A DNA stretch of 40,039 bases from CAZHOV01 sp964534315 (GCA_964534315.1 CAZHOV010000031.1:1-40039), one strand, 5' to 3'; counted from the stretch's first letter, positions 16,167 to 25,300 are shown. A program made the numbers and translations. Notes: generated by a model from the sequence alone, not told the origin.

Positions 16167-17219
16167 TTAAATCCTTCCCTTCGATCTGCCCGTCAGGTTA
16201 CACAATTTATAAAGCATACGAGCGCCGACATTGCCATCCCATTCATTCGGAACTCCAGCAACTTCACACAAATCGAAACCAATGATCTCCCGGCCGCTTT
16301 GGACAAGTAGGTAAAGTAAATAATTTGCTTCCTGAAAAGAAAAGCCGCCGGGAACCGGCGTGCCGGTGTTTGGACATAAGGAGGGAGCCAATCCGTCAAT
16401 ATCAAAGCTAATGTATACCTGTTGAGGAAGGGTATTGATGATCTCGATACATTGATCATGAAAAGACATACCCTGAAAACGCTTTTCTTTAAGTTGGTAA
16501 TCAAAAAATACAGTCACTCGTTCATCCTGGTCAGCCAAAATGAGCTCTTCTTCGCAATAATCTCGGATTCCTACTTGTGTTAAGGCGCTTATATTATTGA
16601 TATTTAATGCATTATGAAAGATTGATGCATGAGAAAAATTAAGTCCTTCATAAGCTTTTCGTAGATCCATATGGGCATCTATCTGCAGAATGCCGAAATT
16701 AGGATAAATAGCTGCCAGCGCTTCTAAGAAACCCAGGGGGATACTATGCTCCCCGCCCACTAAACCAACTAGTTTATCCTTTTTGAGGAGTGCCGAGGTT
16801 TGCTCTTTAACCCAGTTATTAAGGTTATTTCCGCTTTGATTGATTTCTTCGCGTATTTTCAGCATTTTTTTATCCGTTTCTACATCACCTCCACTTTCCA
16901 GAAACTCGATGTAAGATGCAGCTTTGGGGCGGAGTTCCTCGTTTCTTCTTTTCCAATAGGGATTTGGGGGACGCATAAAAATGCCGAGTTCCCAGGCATC
17001 GGCCACGTGCGGATCAAGCAGGTCGAGTTGGTAAGAAGACTCGAGAATGTTTTCCGGCCCCGAAGCTGTACCCTCTCGGTAAGATGTCGTCACATCCCAG
17101 GGTATGGAAACTAAAACCAGTTCGGCATCTTCTTCCTCAAAGGGTAGACCGATAAAATGCTCATTGCGCTGCCCTGGTCCGTTGGGGTCAAAATTTTTAA
17201 TTTTTTCGTTGATCGACAT
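16167..17219 (-). CDS. speB: Agmatinase-like ureohydrolase
   Basis: Binuclear manganese hydrolase of the arginase/agmatinase family; here most likely agmatine to putrescine plus urea. The metal motifs are GGEHS, DAHMD and SFDIDGLAPS, with the loop CPNTGTPVPGG. The protein also has an N-terminal extension (PNGPGQRNEHFIGLPFEEED) seen in the Bacteroidota branch. I start at ATG 17219 (MSINEKIKNFDP, ~350 aa). The frame extends to ATG 17264 or TTG 17294, but a TAATTTTG -7 element lies within that extension. The divergent neighbour makes carboxyspermidine from putrescine, which supports agmatinase over arginase or formimidoylglutamase. No arginine decarboxylase gene is in the window. Confidence 0.82.
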   Translation of the reverse strand: MSINEKIKNFDPNGPGQRNEHFIGLPFEEEDAELVLVSIPWDVTTSYREGTASGPENILESSYQLDLLDPHVADAWELGIFMRPPNPYWKRRNEELRPKAASYIEFLESGGDVETDKKMLKIREEINQSGNNLNNWVKEQTSALLKKDKLVGLVGGEHSIPLGFLEALAAIYPNFGILQIDAHMDLRKAYEGLNFSHASIFHNALNINNISALTQVGIRDYCEEELILADQDERVTVFFDYQLKEKRFQGMSFHDQCIEIINTLPQQVYISFDIDGLAPSLCPNTGTPVPGGFSFQEANYLLYLLVQSGREIIGFDLCEVAGVPNEWDGNVGARMLYKLCNLTGRSKGRI

Positions 17220-17242
17220 ATTCTTTTGTGGTTTTGAAAAGT

Positions 17243-17250
17243 CAAAATTA
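17243..17250 (-). promoter_or_regulatory. Candidate -7 element for agmatinase
   Basis: TAATTTTG on the minus strand fits TAnnTTTG. Transcription would start near 17236, 17 nt before ATG 17219. A TTG lies 22 bp further upstream. On the plus strand TACTTTTG (17252-17259) also fits the consensus and could serve the divergent gene at 17346, though its -33 spacing is poor. Confidence 0.4.
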
Positions 17251-17345
17251 CTACTTTTGACCATCTTATTGACAATTTTAGGTAAGTTGATCAATTAATT
17301 GAAAACGACAGTTTTTCTAACGGATTAATTTTAAATTTAAAAATT

Positions 17346-18557
17346 ATGGCAAAAGTATTAATCATCGGGGCAGGAGGTGTTGGTAGAGTAGTGACTTACA
17401 AGTGTGCTCAACATCCGGAGGTTTTCGAACAGATCATGTTGGCTAGTCGAACAAAATCCAAATGTGACCAGATTGTTGCAGATGTGGAGCGGGATACTGG
17501 GCATAAACACCTTCAGACAGCATCAGTAGATGCGGAGAATGTTCCGGAACTGGTTAGTTTGATCAAGTCTTTTAGCCCTGACATGGTGATCCATGTAGCG
17601 TTACCATACCAGGATTTAACGATTATGGATGCTTGTCTGGAAGCAGGCGTTCATTATTTGGATACGGCTAATTACGAGCCAAAAGAGGAGGCTAAATTTG
17701 AATACAGTTGGCAGTGGGCATATCATGATAAGTTTAAAGAGAAAGGACTCATGGCGCTACTGGGCTGTGGGTTTGACCCTGGTGTTACCGGCGTTTTCAC
17801 TGCATATGCCGCCAAGCATCATTTTGATGAGATGCATTACCTTGATATTGTTGATTGCAATGCTGGCGATCACGGTAAAGCTTTTGCCACCAACTTCAAT
17901 CCAGAGATTAATATCCGGGAGATCACTCAAAAGGGGAAGTATTTTGAGAACGGAAAATGGGTAGAAACCGAGCCTCACGAAATATCAAAAATGCTCAATT
18001 ACCCCAATATAGGTCCTAAAAACTCCTATTTGATCTATCATGAAGAGTTGGAATCTCTTACCAAGAATTTTCCTACCCTTAAACGTGCCCGGTTTTGGAT
18101 GACGTTTGGGGAAGAGTACCTGACCCACCTGCGGGTTATTCAGAATATCGGGATGGCAAGTATAGAGCCTGTAATGTATAAAGGCATTGAGATCGTTCCA
18201 CTTCAATTTTTAAAAGAAGTTTTGCCAGACCCCGGAGAATTGGGAGAGAATTATGAAGGCGAAACATCCATCGGGTGCCGAATAAAAGGTATCAAGGATG
18301 GAAAAGAGCAAACCTATTACATCTGGAATAATTGCAGCCATGCTGCCGCTTATAAAGAAACTGGAGCGCAGGGGGTTTCCTACACTACCGGGGTGCCTGC
18401 TATGATTGGTGCCATGATGATGCTTACCGGCAAGTGGGAGGGCCAAGGCGTTTTCAATGTTGAAGAACTTGATCCCGATCCTTTCCTGGAAAAATTAAAC
18501 CAATATGGTCTGCCCTGGCACGAGGAGGTTGGGGCGGATTTGGAATTTGAGTATTAA
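17346..18557 (+). CDS. Carboxynor/carboxyspermidine dehydrogenase (saccharopine dehydrogenase-like)
   Basis: Condenses putrescine (or diaminopropane) with aspartate semialdehyde using NADPH to give carboxyspermidine (or carboxynorspermidine). The N-terminal Rossmann motif is VLIIGAGGVGRVVTYKCAQ, and the family signature GCGFDPGVTGVFTAYAAKH follows near residue 137-155. At 403 aa it has the usual length. The nspC-like decarboxylase lies 82 bp downstream and an agmatinase is divergent, so putrescine supply and the next step are both adjacent. The spermidine route is favoured because the neighbour should supply putrescine. Two overlapping palindromes lie between this gene and the decarboxylase. 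Confidence 0.9.
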   Translation: MAKVLIIGAGGVGRVVTYKCAQHPEVFEQIMLASRTKSKCDQIVADVERDTGHKHLQTASVDAENVPELVSLIKSFSPDMVIHVALPYQDLTIMDACLEAGVHYLDTANYEPKEEAKFEYSWQWAYHDKFKEKGLMALLGCGFDPGVTGVFTAYAAKHHFDEMHYLDIVDCNAGDHGKAFATNFNPEINIREITQKGKYFENGKWVETEPHEISKMLNYPNIGPKNSYLIYHEELESLTKNFPTLKRARFWMTFGEEYLTHLRVIQNIGMASIEPVMYKGIEIVPLQFLKEVLPDPGELGENYEGETSIGCRIKGIKDGKEQTYYIWNNCSHAAAYKETGAQGVSYTTGVPAMIGAMMMLTGKWEGQGVFNVEELDPDPFLEKLNQYGLPWHEEVGADLEFEY

Positions 18558-18575
18558 GTGGGGGCGCTTAGGTTT

Positions 18576-18615
18576 GGTACACGTATACGTGTGCCACACC
18601 TATAGGTGGGGCACA
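18576..18615. repeat. Two overlapping, mutually exclusive palindromes
   Basis: 18576-18595 is a 20-nt palindrome with core ACACGTATACGTGT and GG/CC ends. 18590-18615 is a 26-nt palindrome, TGTGCC...GGCACA around CACCTATAGGTG, with a single A/G mismatch. They share TGTGCC (18590-18595), so only one hairpin can form at a time. There is no T tract, so it is not a classic terminator. The site lies in the 82-bp gap of the spermidine gene pair. Confidence 0.8.
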
Positions 18616-18639
18616 ACAAAATAAGGCTAACTCAACTAT

Positions 18640-19782
18640 ATGAAAATCAACTATATATCAATACCATCTCCCGCCTTTGTGCTGGAAGAAGACCGCCTGA
18701 TCAAAAATCTGGAGATCATGAAGCGGGTGCAGGAAGAAGCCGGTGTTCAAATCATCCTTGCACTAAAAGGCATGGCTATGTGGTCGGTATTTCCTATTAT
18801 TAAAAAATACCTGAAAGGAGCTACAGCTAGTTCCCTAAACGAAGCGCTCCTTTGCTATGAAGAAATGGGACAAAGAGCGCATACCTATGCTCCGGCCTAC
18901 AAAGAAAAGGAGTTTGAAATGCTTATGCGGCTAAGCAGCCACATCACATTTAACTCCCTCAGTCAGTTCGATCGGTTTAAAAAGGCTGTAGCGGACTATC
19001 CTGGGGAGATTTCTATGGGGTTACGCGTAAATCCTGAGTATGCTGAGGTCGAGACGGATCTTTACAACCCTTGCGCTCCTGGCTCTCGCTTGGGAATGAT
19101 CGCCGATCAACTGCCTCCAGAACTGCCATCACAGATCAAAGGACTCCACTTTCACACCCTCTGCGAGTCGAATTCTTACAGCCTGGAGAAAACACTAGAC
19201 GCCTTTGAAAATCGGTTCGCATCATACCTCCCCCAAATGGAGTGGGTCAACATGGGCGGGGGCCATTTGATGACCGACAGCAATTATCATGTAGATCATC
19301 TGATTCGATTACTCAACGCATTTAAATCTAAATATGATGTCGAGATTATTATGGAACCTGGCGGGGCAGTGGCCTGGCAAACAGGAGAACTCGTCTCTAC
19401 CGTCCTGGATATTGTGGAAAATCGAGGCATCAAAACCCTTATTCTCGATGTTTCGTTTACCGACCATATGCCGGACACCCTGGAAATGCCCTATCGCCCT
19501 TCAGTAAAAGGCGCCCTAAAAGAGGTTGACCCCAAATTGCCGACCTATCGACTAGGTGGATTAAGCTGCCTGGCTGGTGATTTCCTGGACGAATATTCTT
19601 TTGCTGATCCGATAAAAGTGGGAGACCGGCTTATTTTTGAAGATATGATTCACTACACTATGGTCAAAACAACCATGTTTAATGGGTTAAACCATCCTGT
19701 CATAGGAATTTGGCGTCAGGATCAGCAATTCGAACTGGTTCGCTCTTTTCATTACCTTGACTTTAAAAACAGACTTTCCTGA
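18640..19782 (+). CDS. nspC: Carboxynorspermidine/carboxyspermidine decarboxylase
   Basis: PLP-dependent, alanine-racemase-fold (type III) decarboxylase that produces spermidine or norspermidine. The Schiff-base lysine is K43 in ILALKGMAMW. Further family features are HFHTLCESN, MGGGHLMT and the cofactor phosphate-binding MEPGGAVAW. The second-subunit active-site Cys is probably in LGGLSCLAGDFLDEY, where the C and D are conserved in the family. Length of 380 aa is typical. The stop TGA overlaps the prmC ATG by one base (TGATG), so the translation machinery likely re-initiates. Confidence 0.93.
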   Translation: MKINYISIPSPAFVLEEDRLIKNLEIMKRVQEEAGVQIILALKGMAMWSVFPIIKKYLKGATASSLNEALLCYEEMGQRAHTYAPAYKEKEFEMLMRLSSHITFNSLSQFDRFKKAVADYPGEISMGLRVNPEYAEVETDLYNPCAPGSRLGMIADQLPPELPSQIKGLHFHTLCESNSYSLEKTLDAFENRFASYLPQMEWVNMGGGHLMTDSNYHVDHLIRLLNAFKSKYDVEIIMEPGGAVAWQTGELVSTVLDIVENRGIKTLILDVSFTDHMPDTLEMPYRPSVKGALKEVDPKLPTYRLGGLSCLAGDFLDEYSFADPIKVGDRLIFEDMIHYTMVKTTMFNGLNHPVIGIWRQDQQFELVRSFHYLDFKNRLS

Positions 19783-20624
19783 TGCATATAACAGTGAAAG
19801 CAGCTTTTGATCAATTTGTGAAGGACTTACAACCTGTCTATTCGCCGGGAGAAGCCAAAAGCGTGGCTAGGATTATTTTTGAAGACGAATTCAATTGTCT
19901 CGACGTGGGGAGCTCCAGAGAATTTGCCGGAATAGATCGCTTGGAGGGCATCAAAGAGCGTTTGTTGCAATATGAACCCGTTCAGTATATTCTTGGTCAA
20001 GCTGACTTTTACGGCCTAAAATTAGCAGTGAATTCCAATGTGTTGATTCCAAGGCAAGACACCGAAGAGTTGGTAGATTTGGTGATAAAAGACTACAAAA
20101 ACAGGAGCACCCCTTTTAAAATACTGGATATCGGTACAGGAAGCGGTTGTATCGCTATTGCTTTGGGCCATCACCTACCTAAAGCTGAAATCAAAGGCAT
20201 TGATATCAATAAGGCTATTCTGACCCTGGCCAAACAAAACGCCAGGAATTACCATCTATTCATAGACTTTCATGAGTTTGAAATTCTGGACGACCACAAA
20301 TGGAAGGAACTGGGAACGTTTGATATTATTGTCAGTAACCCTCCATATATTCCGGAGAGCCAAAAAGAGATCATGTATGATAATGTACTGAAATACGAGC
20401 CGGAAGAAGCCCTTTTCGTAGATGATGAAGCCCCGCTTTTATTCTATCAAACTATTGCCGATTTTTCCGTTAACCATCTTTTTCCTGGAGGCAGCCTTTA
20501 TCTGGAGATCAATGAATTTTTCGGAGAAGAAATCCTGAAACTTTTTAGTCGGTATCACTTTCAGTCTGTCGAAATTGTAAAAGACTTATCCCAAAAAGAC
20601 CGAATTGTAAAGGTAATCAAGTAA
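19782..20624 (+). CDS. prmC: Release-factor glutamine N5-methyltransferase
   Basis: SAM-dependent methyltransferase that methylates the Gln of the GGQ motif in peptide-chain release factors. The SAM-binding motif is ILDIGTGSGCIAIALG. The glutamine-binding motif NPPY is at 186-189 (VSNPPYIPESQ), and the family motif VLIPRQDTEELV precedes the SAM site. 280 aa is the standard length. It overlaps nspC by one base, joining it to the polyamine operon although the functions are unrelated. Confidence 0.95.
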   Translation: MHITVKAAFDQFVKDLQPVYSPGEAKSVARIIFEDEFNCLDVGSSREFAGIDRLEGIKERLLQYEPVQYILGQADFYGLKLAVNSNVLIPRQDTEELVDLVIKDYKNRSTPFKILDIGTGSGCIAIALGHHLPKAEIKGIDINKAILTLAKQNARNYHLFIDFHEFEILDDHKWKELGTFDIIVSNPPYIPESQKEIMYDNVLKYEPEEALFVDDEAPLLFYQTIADFSVNHLFPGGSLYLEINEFFGEEILKLFSRYHFQSVEIVKDLSQKDRIVKVIK

Positions 20625-20688
20625 CTTGAATAGCCAGACAACCCCTAATCTTCAGAGAATCTCAACCCCTCAATCCTTTCACCCTCCT

Positions 20689-21183
20689 TTACCCGCTTGC
20701 CTGTTGCTTCAACTCCACCAGTGTGTCATACAGGTGGCTATCTTTGGAAATTAAGCACCCGGCTTCCATCATAGCAAAGATTTCCAATTCTTTTTCTTTA
20801 GCATACTTTTTCTCTGCGCTAAGCAGTTTTAGCTGAGCGCCCGAGGCATGCAACTGCTCCATCATTTTGTTTGGACTATCTGGTTGGGTGAAGTCCAGAT
20901 CAGAGGTGCCTTCTGCTTTGATGCCGATCATCTTTACTTTTTCATCCAAAAACTTGAAAAACTTTATTTCTTGCTTTTCCTTTAATTCCAGTAGATCAAC
21001 AGAGGATAAGATGCTTTGAAAAACCATATCGCTAAATATATCGATGATTTTTTCCGCTTTTTCATTTTCTTCCTTTTTCATCTTTTCCCATTCGTCGCTC
21101 GTAATGCTATTTGTAGCTAAAAATTGAACGAATTCTTTTTCCAATTCCTGAAGTTCTTCTTTATGAAGTCGTCTAAATTTCAT
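20689..21183 (-). CDS. Conserved helical protein of unknown function (DUF6495-like)
   Basis: A soluble, strongly charged, mostly helical protein of about 164 aa with no signal peptide or membrane segment. The N-terminal pattern MKFRRLHKEELQELEKEFVQ, then FLATNSITSDEWEKMK and IIDIFSDMVFQSIL, resembles the family I remember as DUF6495, which is widespread in Bacteroidota; this rests on recall. No function is known to me. I prefer ATG 21183 because relatives begin MKYRRL; an ATG three codons upstream (21192) is also possible. It is divergent from terC. Confidence 0.65.
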   Translation of the reverse strand: MKFRRLHKEELQELEKEFVQFLATNSITSDEWEKMKKEENEKAEKIIDIFSDMVFQSILSSVDLLELKEKQEIKFFKFLDEKVKMIGIKAEGTSDLDFTQPDSPNKMMEQLHASGAQLKLLSAEKKYAKEKELEIFAMMEAGCLISKDSHLYDTLVELKQQASG

Positions 21184-21283
21184 ATTATTCATAATATTTA
21201 TTGGGAATTTTGTAAACTTGCCTCAAATTATTTAGAAAACCAACTTTTTACTCATTTTCCTTATAAACCCAATCCGCTGATCA

Positions 21284-22114
21284 ATGGAATTTGTCATACC
21301 GAATTTAGCTAGTGTAGAAGTATGGGTGAGTTTGTTGACACTTACTTTTTTAGAAATAGTATTAGGAATTGATAACATCATTTTTATCTCTATTGTTTCC
21401 AATAAGCTCGACGAAGAAGATCAGAAGAAAGCTACGAATATAGGTCTGATCCTGGCCATGGTCATGCGGATCGTTCTGTTGTTCGGTATTTCTATCCTGG
21501 TCGCCATGACGGATCCTTGGATATCTATACATAATTCCTGGATAGATGCCAGCATTACCGGTCAAAGCCTTATCCTTCTGATTGGAGGCGTCTTTTTGTT
21601 GTACAAAAGCACTACAGAGATCCATCATAAACTAGAAGGGGAGGAATCTCACCATGGTGAAAAAGGAAAAAAAACATCTTCCCTTTCAAAGGTGATTTTA
21701 CAAATTACCGTAATCAATATCATTTTTTCTTTTGACTCTATCTTAACAGCCTTGGGCATGACGAATGGAGTAGAAGGAGCCTTGGTGATCATGATCGTAG
21801 CGGTGGTTTTATCCGTAGTGATCATGATGATCTTTGCGGTTCCGGTCGCCCGCTTCGTCAACAAGCATCCTTCTATTCAGATGCTTGGTCTGGCTTTTCT
21901 CATTCTTATCGGATTTATGCTGATCACGGAGGGCGCCCACCTGGCCCATTTCCAAATCGCCGGATCAGAGGTCGGTGCCGTACCAAAGGGATATCTCTAT
22001 TTTGCCATCGCTTTCTCTTTATTTGTAGAATTCCTCAACATGCGCCTAAGAAAGAAAAAATCCAAACCGGTCCAGCTACACGACGTAAAAGAAGAAGCAT
22101 TCCAAGAACCCTAA
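21284..22114 (+). CDS. TerC-family integral membrane protein
   Basis: Polytopic membrane protein of the TerC/Alx family, linked to tellurite resistance and in several bacteria to manganese export and metal loading of exported proteins. The signature LEIVLGIDNIIFISIVSNKL (about 21-40) carries the conserved acidic residues in TM1. A second half has the matching FSFDSILTALGMTNG. About seven TM segments are separated by a short charged loop with His residues (EEESHHGEKGKK region). Length of 276 aa is normal. The last 4 nt overlap the convergent GT2 gene. There are no other ter genes nearby, so a tellurite role is not supported by context. Confidence 0.9.
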   Translation: MEFVIPNLASVEVWVSLLTLTFLEIVLGIDNIIFISIVSNKLDEEDQKKATNIGLILAMVMRIVLLFGISILVAMTDPWISIHNSWIDASITGQSLILLIGGVFLLYKSTTEIHHKLEGEESHHGEKGKKTSSLSKVILQITVINIIFSFDSILTALGMTNGVEGALVIMIVAVVLSVVIMMIFAVPVARFVNKHPSIQMLGLAFLILIGFMLITEGAHLAHFQIAGSEVGAVPKGYLYFAIAFSLFVEFLNMRLRKKKSKPVQLHDVKEEAFQEP

Positions 22115-23124
22115 ACCCTTTTTCTCATTACATCTACGATTCCCTCCATAGTCCCCAACCCATAACTGATATGGTTGATAAAAAATGCTGCGATCAGATA
22201 GGGGAGGAGTCCCCAATTTTGCTCTTTGAAGGAGATGAGCAAGCTGCTTGTACCTACAAGCATAAAGTAGAGTAAAAGAGGTAAAATAATAATGGGAAAA
22301 AAAGGGATGATCAAAAAGAATAAAAAAAGATAAATCACAAAAAAAAGAGGTACCATATGTCTGAAAGAGACTGAATTCAACTCTTTAGTGTAATAAAGGG
22401 TAGGAATATGCCATTTTCCATTGGCGAATTGATTTTTCCATAATGCTTTGAAGGTGTCTCTGGCGTAATAAGTTATCTTTATCTCAGGTACCAGTAAGTG
22501 TTTACCTCCATGGCGAGAAAGTCGCTTATTAAGCTCCAGATCCTGGTTTCGATGCAGGCGCTCGTCAAACAGGCCGATTTTTTCAAGCGTCGACTTCCGG
22601 TAGCAACCAAATGGTACCGTATCTACCTCTTTAGGTTCCGGAGTACCAATGCGGAAAGTTGAATTTCCCACCCCCAGCGGGTGCCCCAACATCAATGCAA
22701 TAGCTTTGGCTTTGTTATTGTCAGAACGAGGCCGGGTCTCCCATATGCCACCCACATTATCATAACTGGTAGTGGTAAGCCAATGAACGAGTGAAGAGCA
22801 ATAGTCAGGAGGATAGCTGGCATGTACATCCAGGCGGATGATGATTGTTCCGATTGCTTGTTTAATGCCAATATTTAAAGCATATGGGGTGTAACTATGA
22901 GGATTATCTAATAATCGGAGGAAGGTGTACTGCTTCTCAGCTTTTTGGATGATTTCACGTGTACCATCGTTACTCATCCCGTCTACAATAAGGATTTCCA
23001 TCTTTTCTTTTGGATAATCCTGGTTCACAACGTCTTCAATGAAAGCTTCTATAAACCGTATTTCCTGGAAACAGGGAATGACTACTGAAACAAAGGGCTG
23101 GTATACCGAGCCGTCTACAGGCAT
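22111..23124 (-). CDS. GT2-family glycosyltransferase with C-terminal membrane segments
   Basis: Inverting glycosyltransferase with a GT-A fold. The opening FVSVVIPCFQEIRFIEAFIE and LIVDGMSNDGTREII are the GT2 nucleotide-binding region. The DxD-like IRLDVHASYP and the RNQDLELNKRLSRHGGK segment complete the active site. The C-terminus (about 245-320) has two to three hydrophobic helices, placing it at the inner membrane. It is the last gene of a three-gene operon and overlaps wecB by one base (TAATG). It probably adds a sugar in a surface-glycan pathway; donor and acceptor are unknown. Confidence 0.88.
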   Translation of the reverse strand: MPVDGSVYQPFVSVVIPCFQEIRFIEAFIEDVVNQDYPKEKMEILIVDGMSNDGTREIIQKAEKQYTFLRLLDNPHSYTPYALNIGIKQAIGTIIIRLDVHASYPPDYCSSLVHWLTTTSYDNVGGIWETRPRSDNNKAKAIALMLGHPLGVGNSTFRIGTPEPKEVDTVPFGCYRKSTLEKIGLFDERLHRNQDLELNKRLSRHGGKHLLVPEIKITYYARDTFKALWKNQFANGKWHIPTLYYTKELNSVSFRHMVPLFFVIYLFLFFLIIPFFPIIILPLLLYFMLVGTSSLLISFKEQNWGLLPYLIAAFFINHISYGLGTMEGIVDVMRKRV

Positions 23125-24191
23125 TATTTTGTGTGCTTTTTGAGGTATTTAACGATCTTTTGGGAGGTTTTACCATCACCAAATAGGGTAGTGTCAAAAT
23201 TGATGGATCTTTTAAGCATTTTTTTAGTTTTCTCCATGATCTCTTTTTCCTCAATATTTGCAAGCGTATTGGCTTTCTTCTTAATCAATTCCTTCCATTC
23301 GGTTTCGGTCCTTAACGTTACACAGGGTTTTTGGAAAAAGTAAGCTTCTTTTTGCAACCCTCCGCTATCAGTCATTACGAGGCTGGTCTTTTTTAATAAA
23401 TGGATCATCTCCAAATAACCAATGGCCGGGATGGTAATGAAATTCGGAACAATACGGTGGAGTTCCAGTTTCTTTTGAGTTCTGGGGTGCACTGGCATCA
23501 CTACGGGAAGCAAGGAATTGTGGATTTCATCAAGGGCTTTAACAATAGTCAGTAAGGGTTCTTTTTCATCTGTATTGACCGGACGGTGTACAGTTGCAAG
23601 GATGAAGTTCTTCGGGATGTCAAAGTCAGGCGTTGCAGCATATTTTTCGAAAAGCAGGGCAGCGTCATACATCACGTCTCCGGTGCGGATGATCTTACAA
23701 TCAAATTCGTTAAATCCTTCTTTCTTTAAATTTTTTACAGCAATATCGGTAGGGCAGAAAAGGAGTTCGCTTATGCGGTCAGTTAAAATTCGATTGATTT
23801 CCTCGGGCATTTCCATATTAAAAGATCTCAGACCGGCTTCGACATGCGCTACCGGGACGTTTAATTTGGAAGCTGCGAGTGCTCCGGCCAGAGTGGAGTT
23901 GGTATCGCCATAGACGAGCACCCAGTTAGGTTGCTCTTTCATGATGGCTTCTTCAATTTTTTCGAGCATCCTGGCAGTCATAGCTCCGTGGTTCAAACCA
24001 CCAATGCCGAAGTGGTAAACTGGTTTAGGGATATTGAGCTGCTCAAAAAAGACATCGCTCATATTTTCATCATAATGCTGTCCTGTATGAATGATCACTT
24101 CTTCTGCGTCGGCTGCTTTTACCAGGGCATGACTCACCACAGCTGCTTTTATAAATTGTGGCCTTGCCCCAATGATGGTTACAACTTTCAT
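23124..24191 (-). CDS. wecB: Non-hydrolysing UDP-N-acetylglucosamine 2-epimerase
   Basis: Interconverts UDP-GlcNAc and UDP-ManNAc to supply ManNAc for surface polysaccharide. The family motifs are IGARPQFIKAAVVSHAL at the N-terminus, VYGDTNSTLAGALAA, HVEAGLRSFNMEMPEEINR (with catalytic acidic residues and the UDP-binding Arg) and the C-terminal DSGGLQKEAYF. Length of 355 aa is standard. It sits between two glycosyltransferase genes with overlaps of 4 nt (ATGA) upstream and 1 nt downstream. No UDP-ManNAc dehydrogenase (wecC) is nearby, so ManNAc itself may be used or the partner lies elsewhere. Confidence 0.93.
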   Translation of the reverse strand: MKVVTIIGARPQFIKAAVVSHALVKAADAEEVIIHTGQHYDENMSDVFFEQLNIPKPVYHFGIGGLNHGAMTARMLEKIEEAIMKEQPNWVLVYGDTNSTLAGALAASKLNVPVAHVEAGLRSFNMEMPEEINRILTDRISELLFCPTDIAVKNLKKEGFNEFDCKIIRTGDVMYDAALLFEKYAATPDFDIPKNFILATVHRPVNTDEKEPLLTIVKALDEIHNSLLPVVMPVHPRTQKKLELHRIVPNFITIPAIGYLEMIHLLKKTSLVMTDSGGLQKEAYFFQKPCVTLRTETEWKELIKKKANTLANIEEKEIMEKTKKMLKRSINFDTTLFGDGKTSQKIVKYLKKHTK

Positions 24192-25300
24192 GCGTTATTT
24201 TTTTCTAAGAGTTTTTGATAAACCTCAAGTAATTTTATGGATTCAGCTTTCCAGTTGAGATGATTTTCCACTGCTTTCCTTCCGTTAACTCCCATTTTTT
24301 CGGCAGTTTCGGGTTGATTGAGCAAGGTATTCACTGCATAAGCAATTTCTTTGGGAATATTTGGGTCTACGCAATAGCCGAAGTTATAGTCATCAACTAG
24401 TTGTTTCCATAAAGGAAAATGAGATAAGACGACCGGAATCCCGGATGACATGTATTCGAATAATTTATTAGGTTGTGCGTTTATATGGTTGGGTACTGGC
24501 AAAAACGTAACTAGTCCGATTTTACTTTCCGCCATAATAATTCCGACTTCCTCCCAAGGAACCTGTCCTAAATAATCAACCTGTGACCACCCCGGCATTC
24601 TTTTTAATTGCTCTTCTAAAGTTGGAGATTCAAACTTTCCTGCCAGCGTCAAACGAGCTTCGGTATATTCCAGCATCTTGATAATCTGGTAAAATCCTCT
24701 GATTTCCGTTATGGCCCCAATATAACAAAGATCGCGGGTTTTTTGAGTATTTTCTTTTAACGGTTGAAGGATATCTATTTTCGGAAAGTTGTTGATATCG
24801 ATCGTTTGTGAATTGATCGTTAAAAAACGATCCCTGATGAACGGAGTAGCGGTAATGATATAATCTAGCTTCCGGGCCACGTAATTTTCATATCGTTCGA
24901 AAGGATAAGCAACAAAAGGAGCGATCATTTTAGGCAGATAAGGCTTGGAAGCCAATTGTCTGGGAACATCCTCATGAACATCGTAGATCACCGTTTTTCC
25001 TCTTTTTTTTAAGGCCAAACCGACGGGAAGTAATTCCGGATCGTGGAAGTGATAAATAGCGGCATTGAGCTTTAATGCTTTTTCAAGGGCAAATTTCCCT
25101 AGCTTTCGCATGCGCTCTAGTCTTGTATGCACCGGATGATCGATATTGTGTAAGTGAATGCCGCGCTCCAGGCCTTCTTTTTGATTCGCTACGATCAAAT
25201 GCACCTCATAACCAGCCTCCACAAGGGTGGTACATTCCTTGTGGAAAATACGGGTATCCCGGTAGTTATGAACAGTGGTGATGTGGCAAACTTTCTTCAT
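24188..25300 (-). CDS. GT4-family glycosyltransferase
   Basis: GT-B glycosyltransferase, first gene of the GT4-wecB-GT2 operon. The N-terminal domain begins MKKVCHITTVHNYRDTRIFH. The C-terminal donor site has LCYIGAITEIRGFYQII, LTLAGKFESP and NKLFEYMSSGIPVVLSHF. The protein is about 370 aa from ATG 25300. The frame continues to a TTG at 25333, but that overlaps a TATGTTTG -7 element, so I use ATG 25300. It ends with ATGA overlapping wecB. Substrates are unknown. Confidence 0.88.
   Translation of the reverse strand: MKKVCHITTVHNYRDTRIFHKECTTLVEAGYEVHLIVANQKEGLERGIHLHNIDHPVHTRLERMRKLGKFALEKALKLNAAIYHFHDPELLPVGLALKKRGKTVIYDVHEDVPRQLASKPYLPKMIAPFVAYPFERYENYVARKLDYIITATPFIRDRFLTINSQTIDINNFPKIDILQPLKENTQKTRDLCYIGAITEIRGFYQIIKMLEYTEARLTLAGKFESPTLEEQLKRMPGWSQVDYLGQVPWEEVGIIMAESKIGLVTFLPVPNHINAQPNKLFEYMSSGIPVVLSHFPLWKQLVDDYNFGYCVDPNIPKEIAYAVNTLLNQPETAEKMGVNGRKAVENHLNWKAESIKLLEVYQKLLEKNNA

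Noticed and set aside
18576..18615. Rho-independent terminator after carboxyspermidine dehydrogenase
   Set aside because: Strong stems but no T tract follows; the downstream text is ACAAAATAAGG.
21284..22114. Tellurite-resistance island
   Set aside because: Only a TerC-family gene is present, without terZABDEF, and TerC alone is a common housekeeping-type protein.
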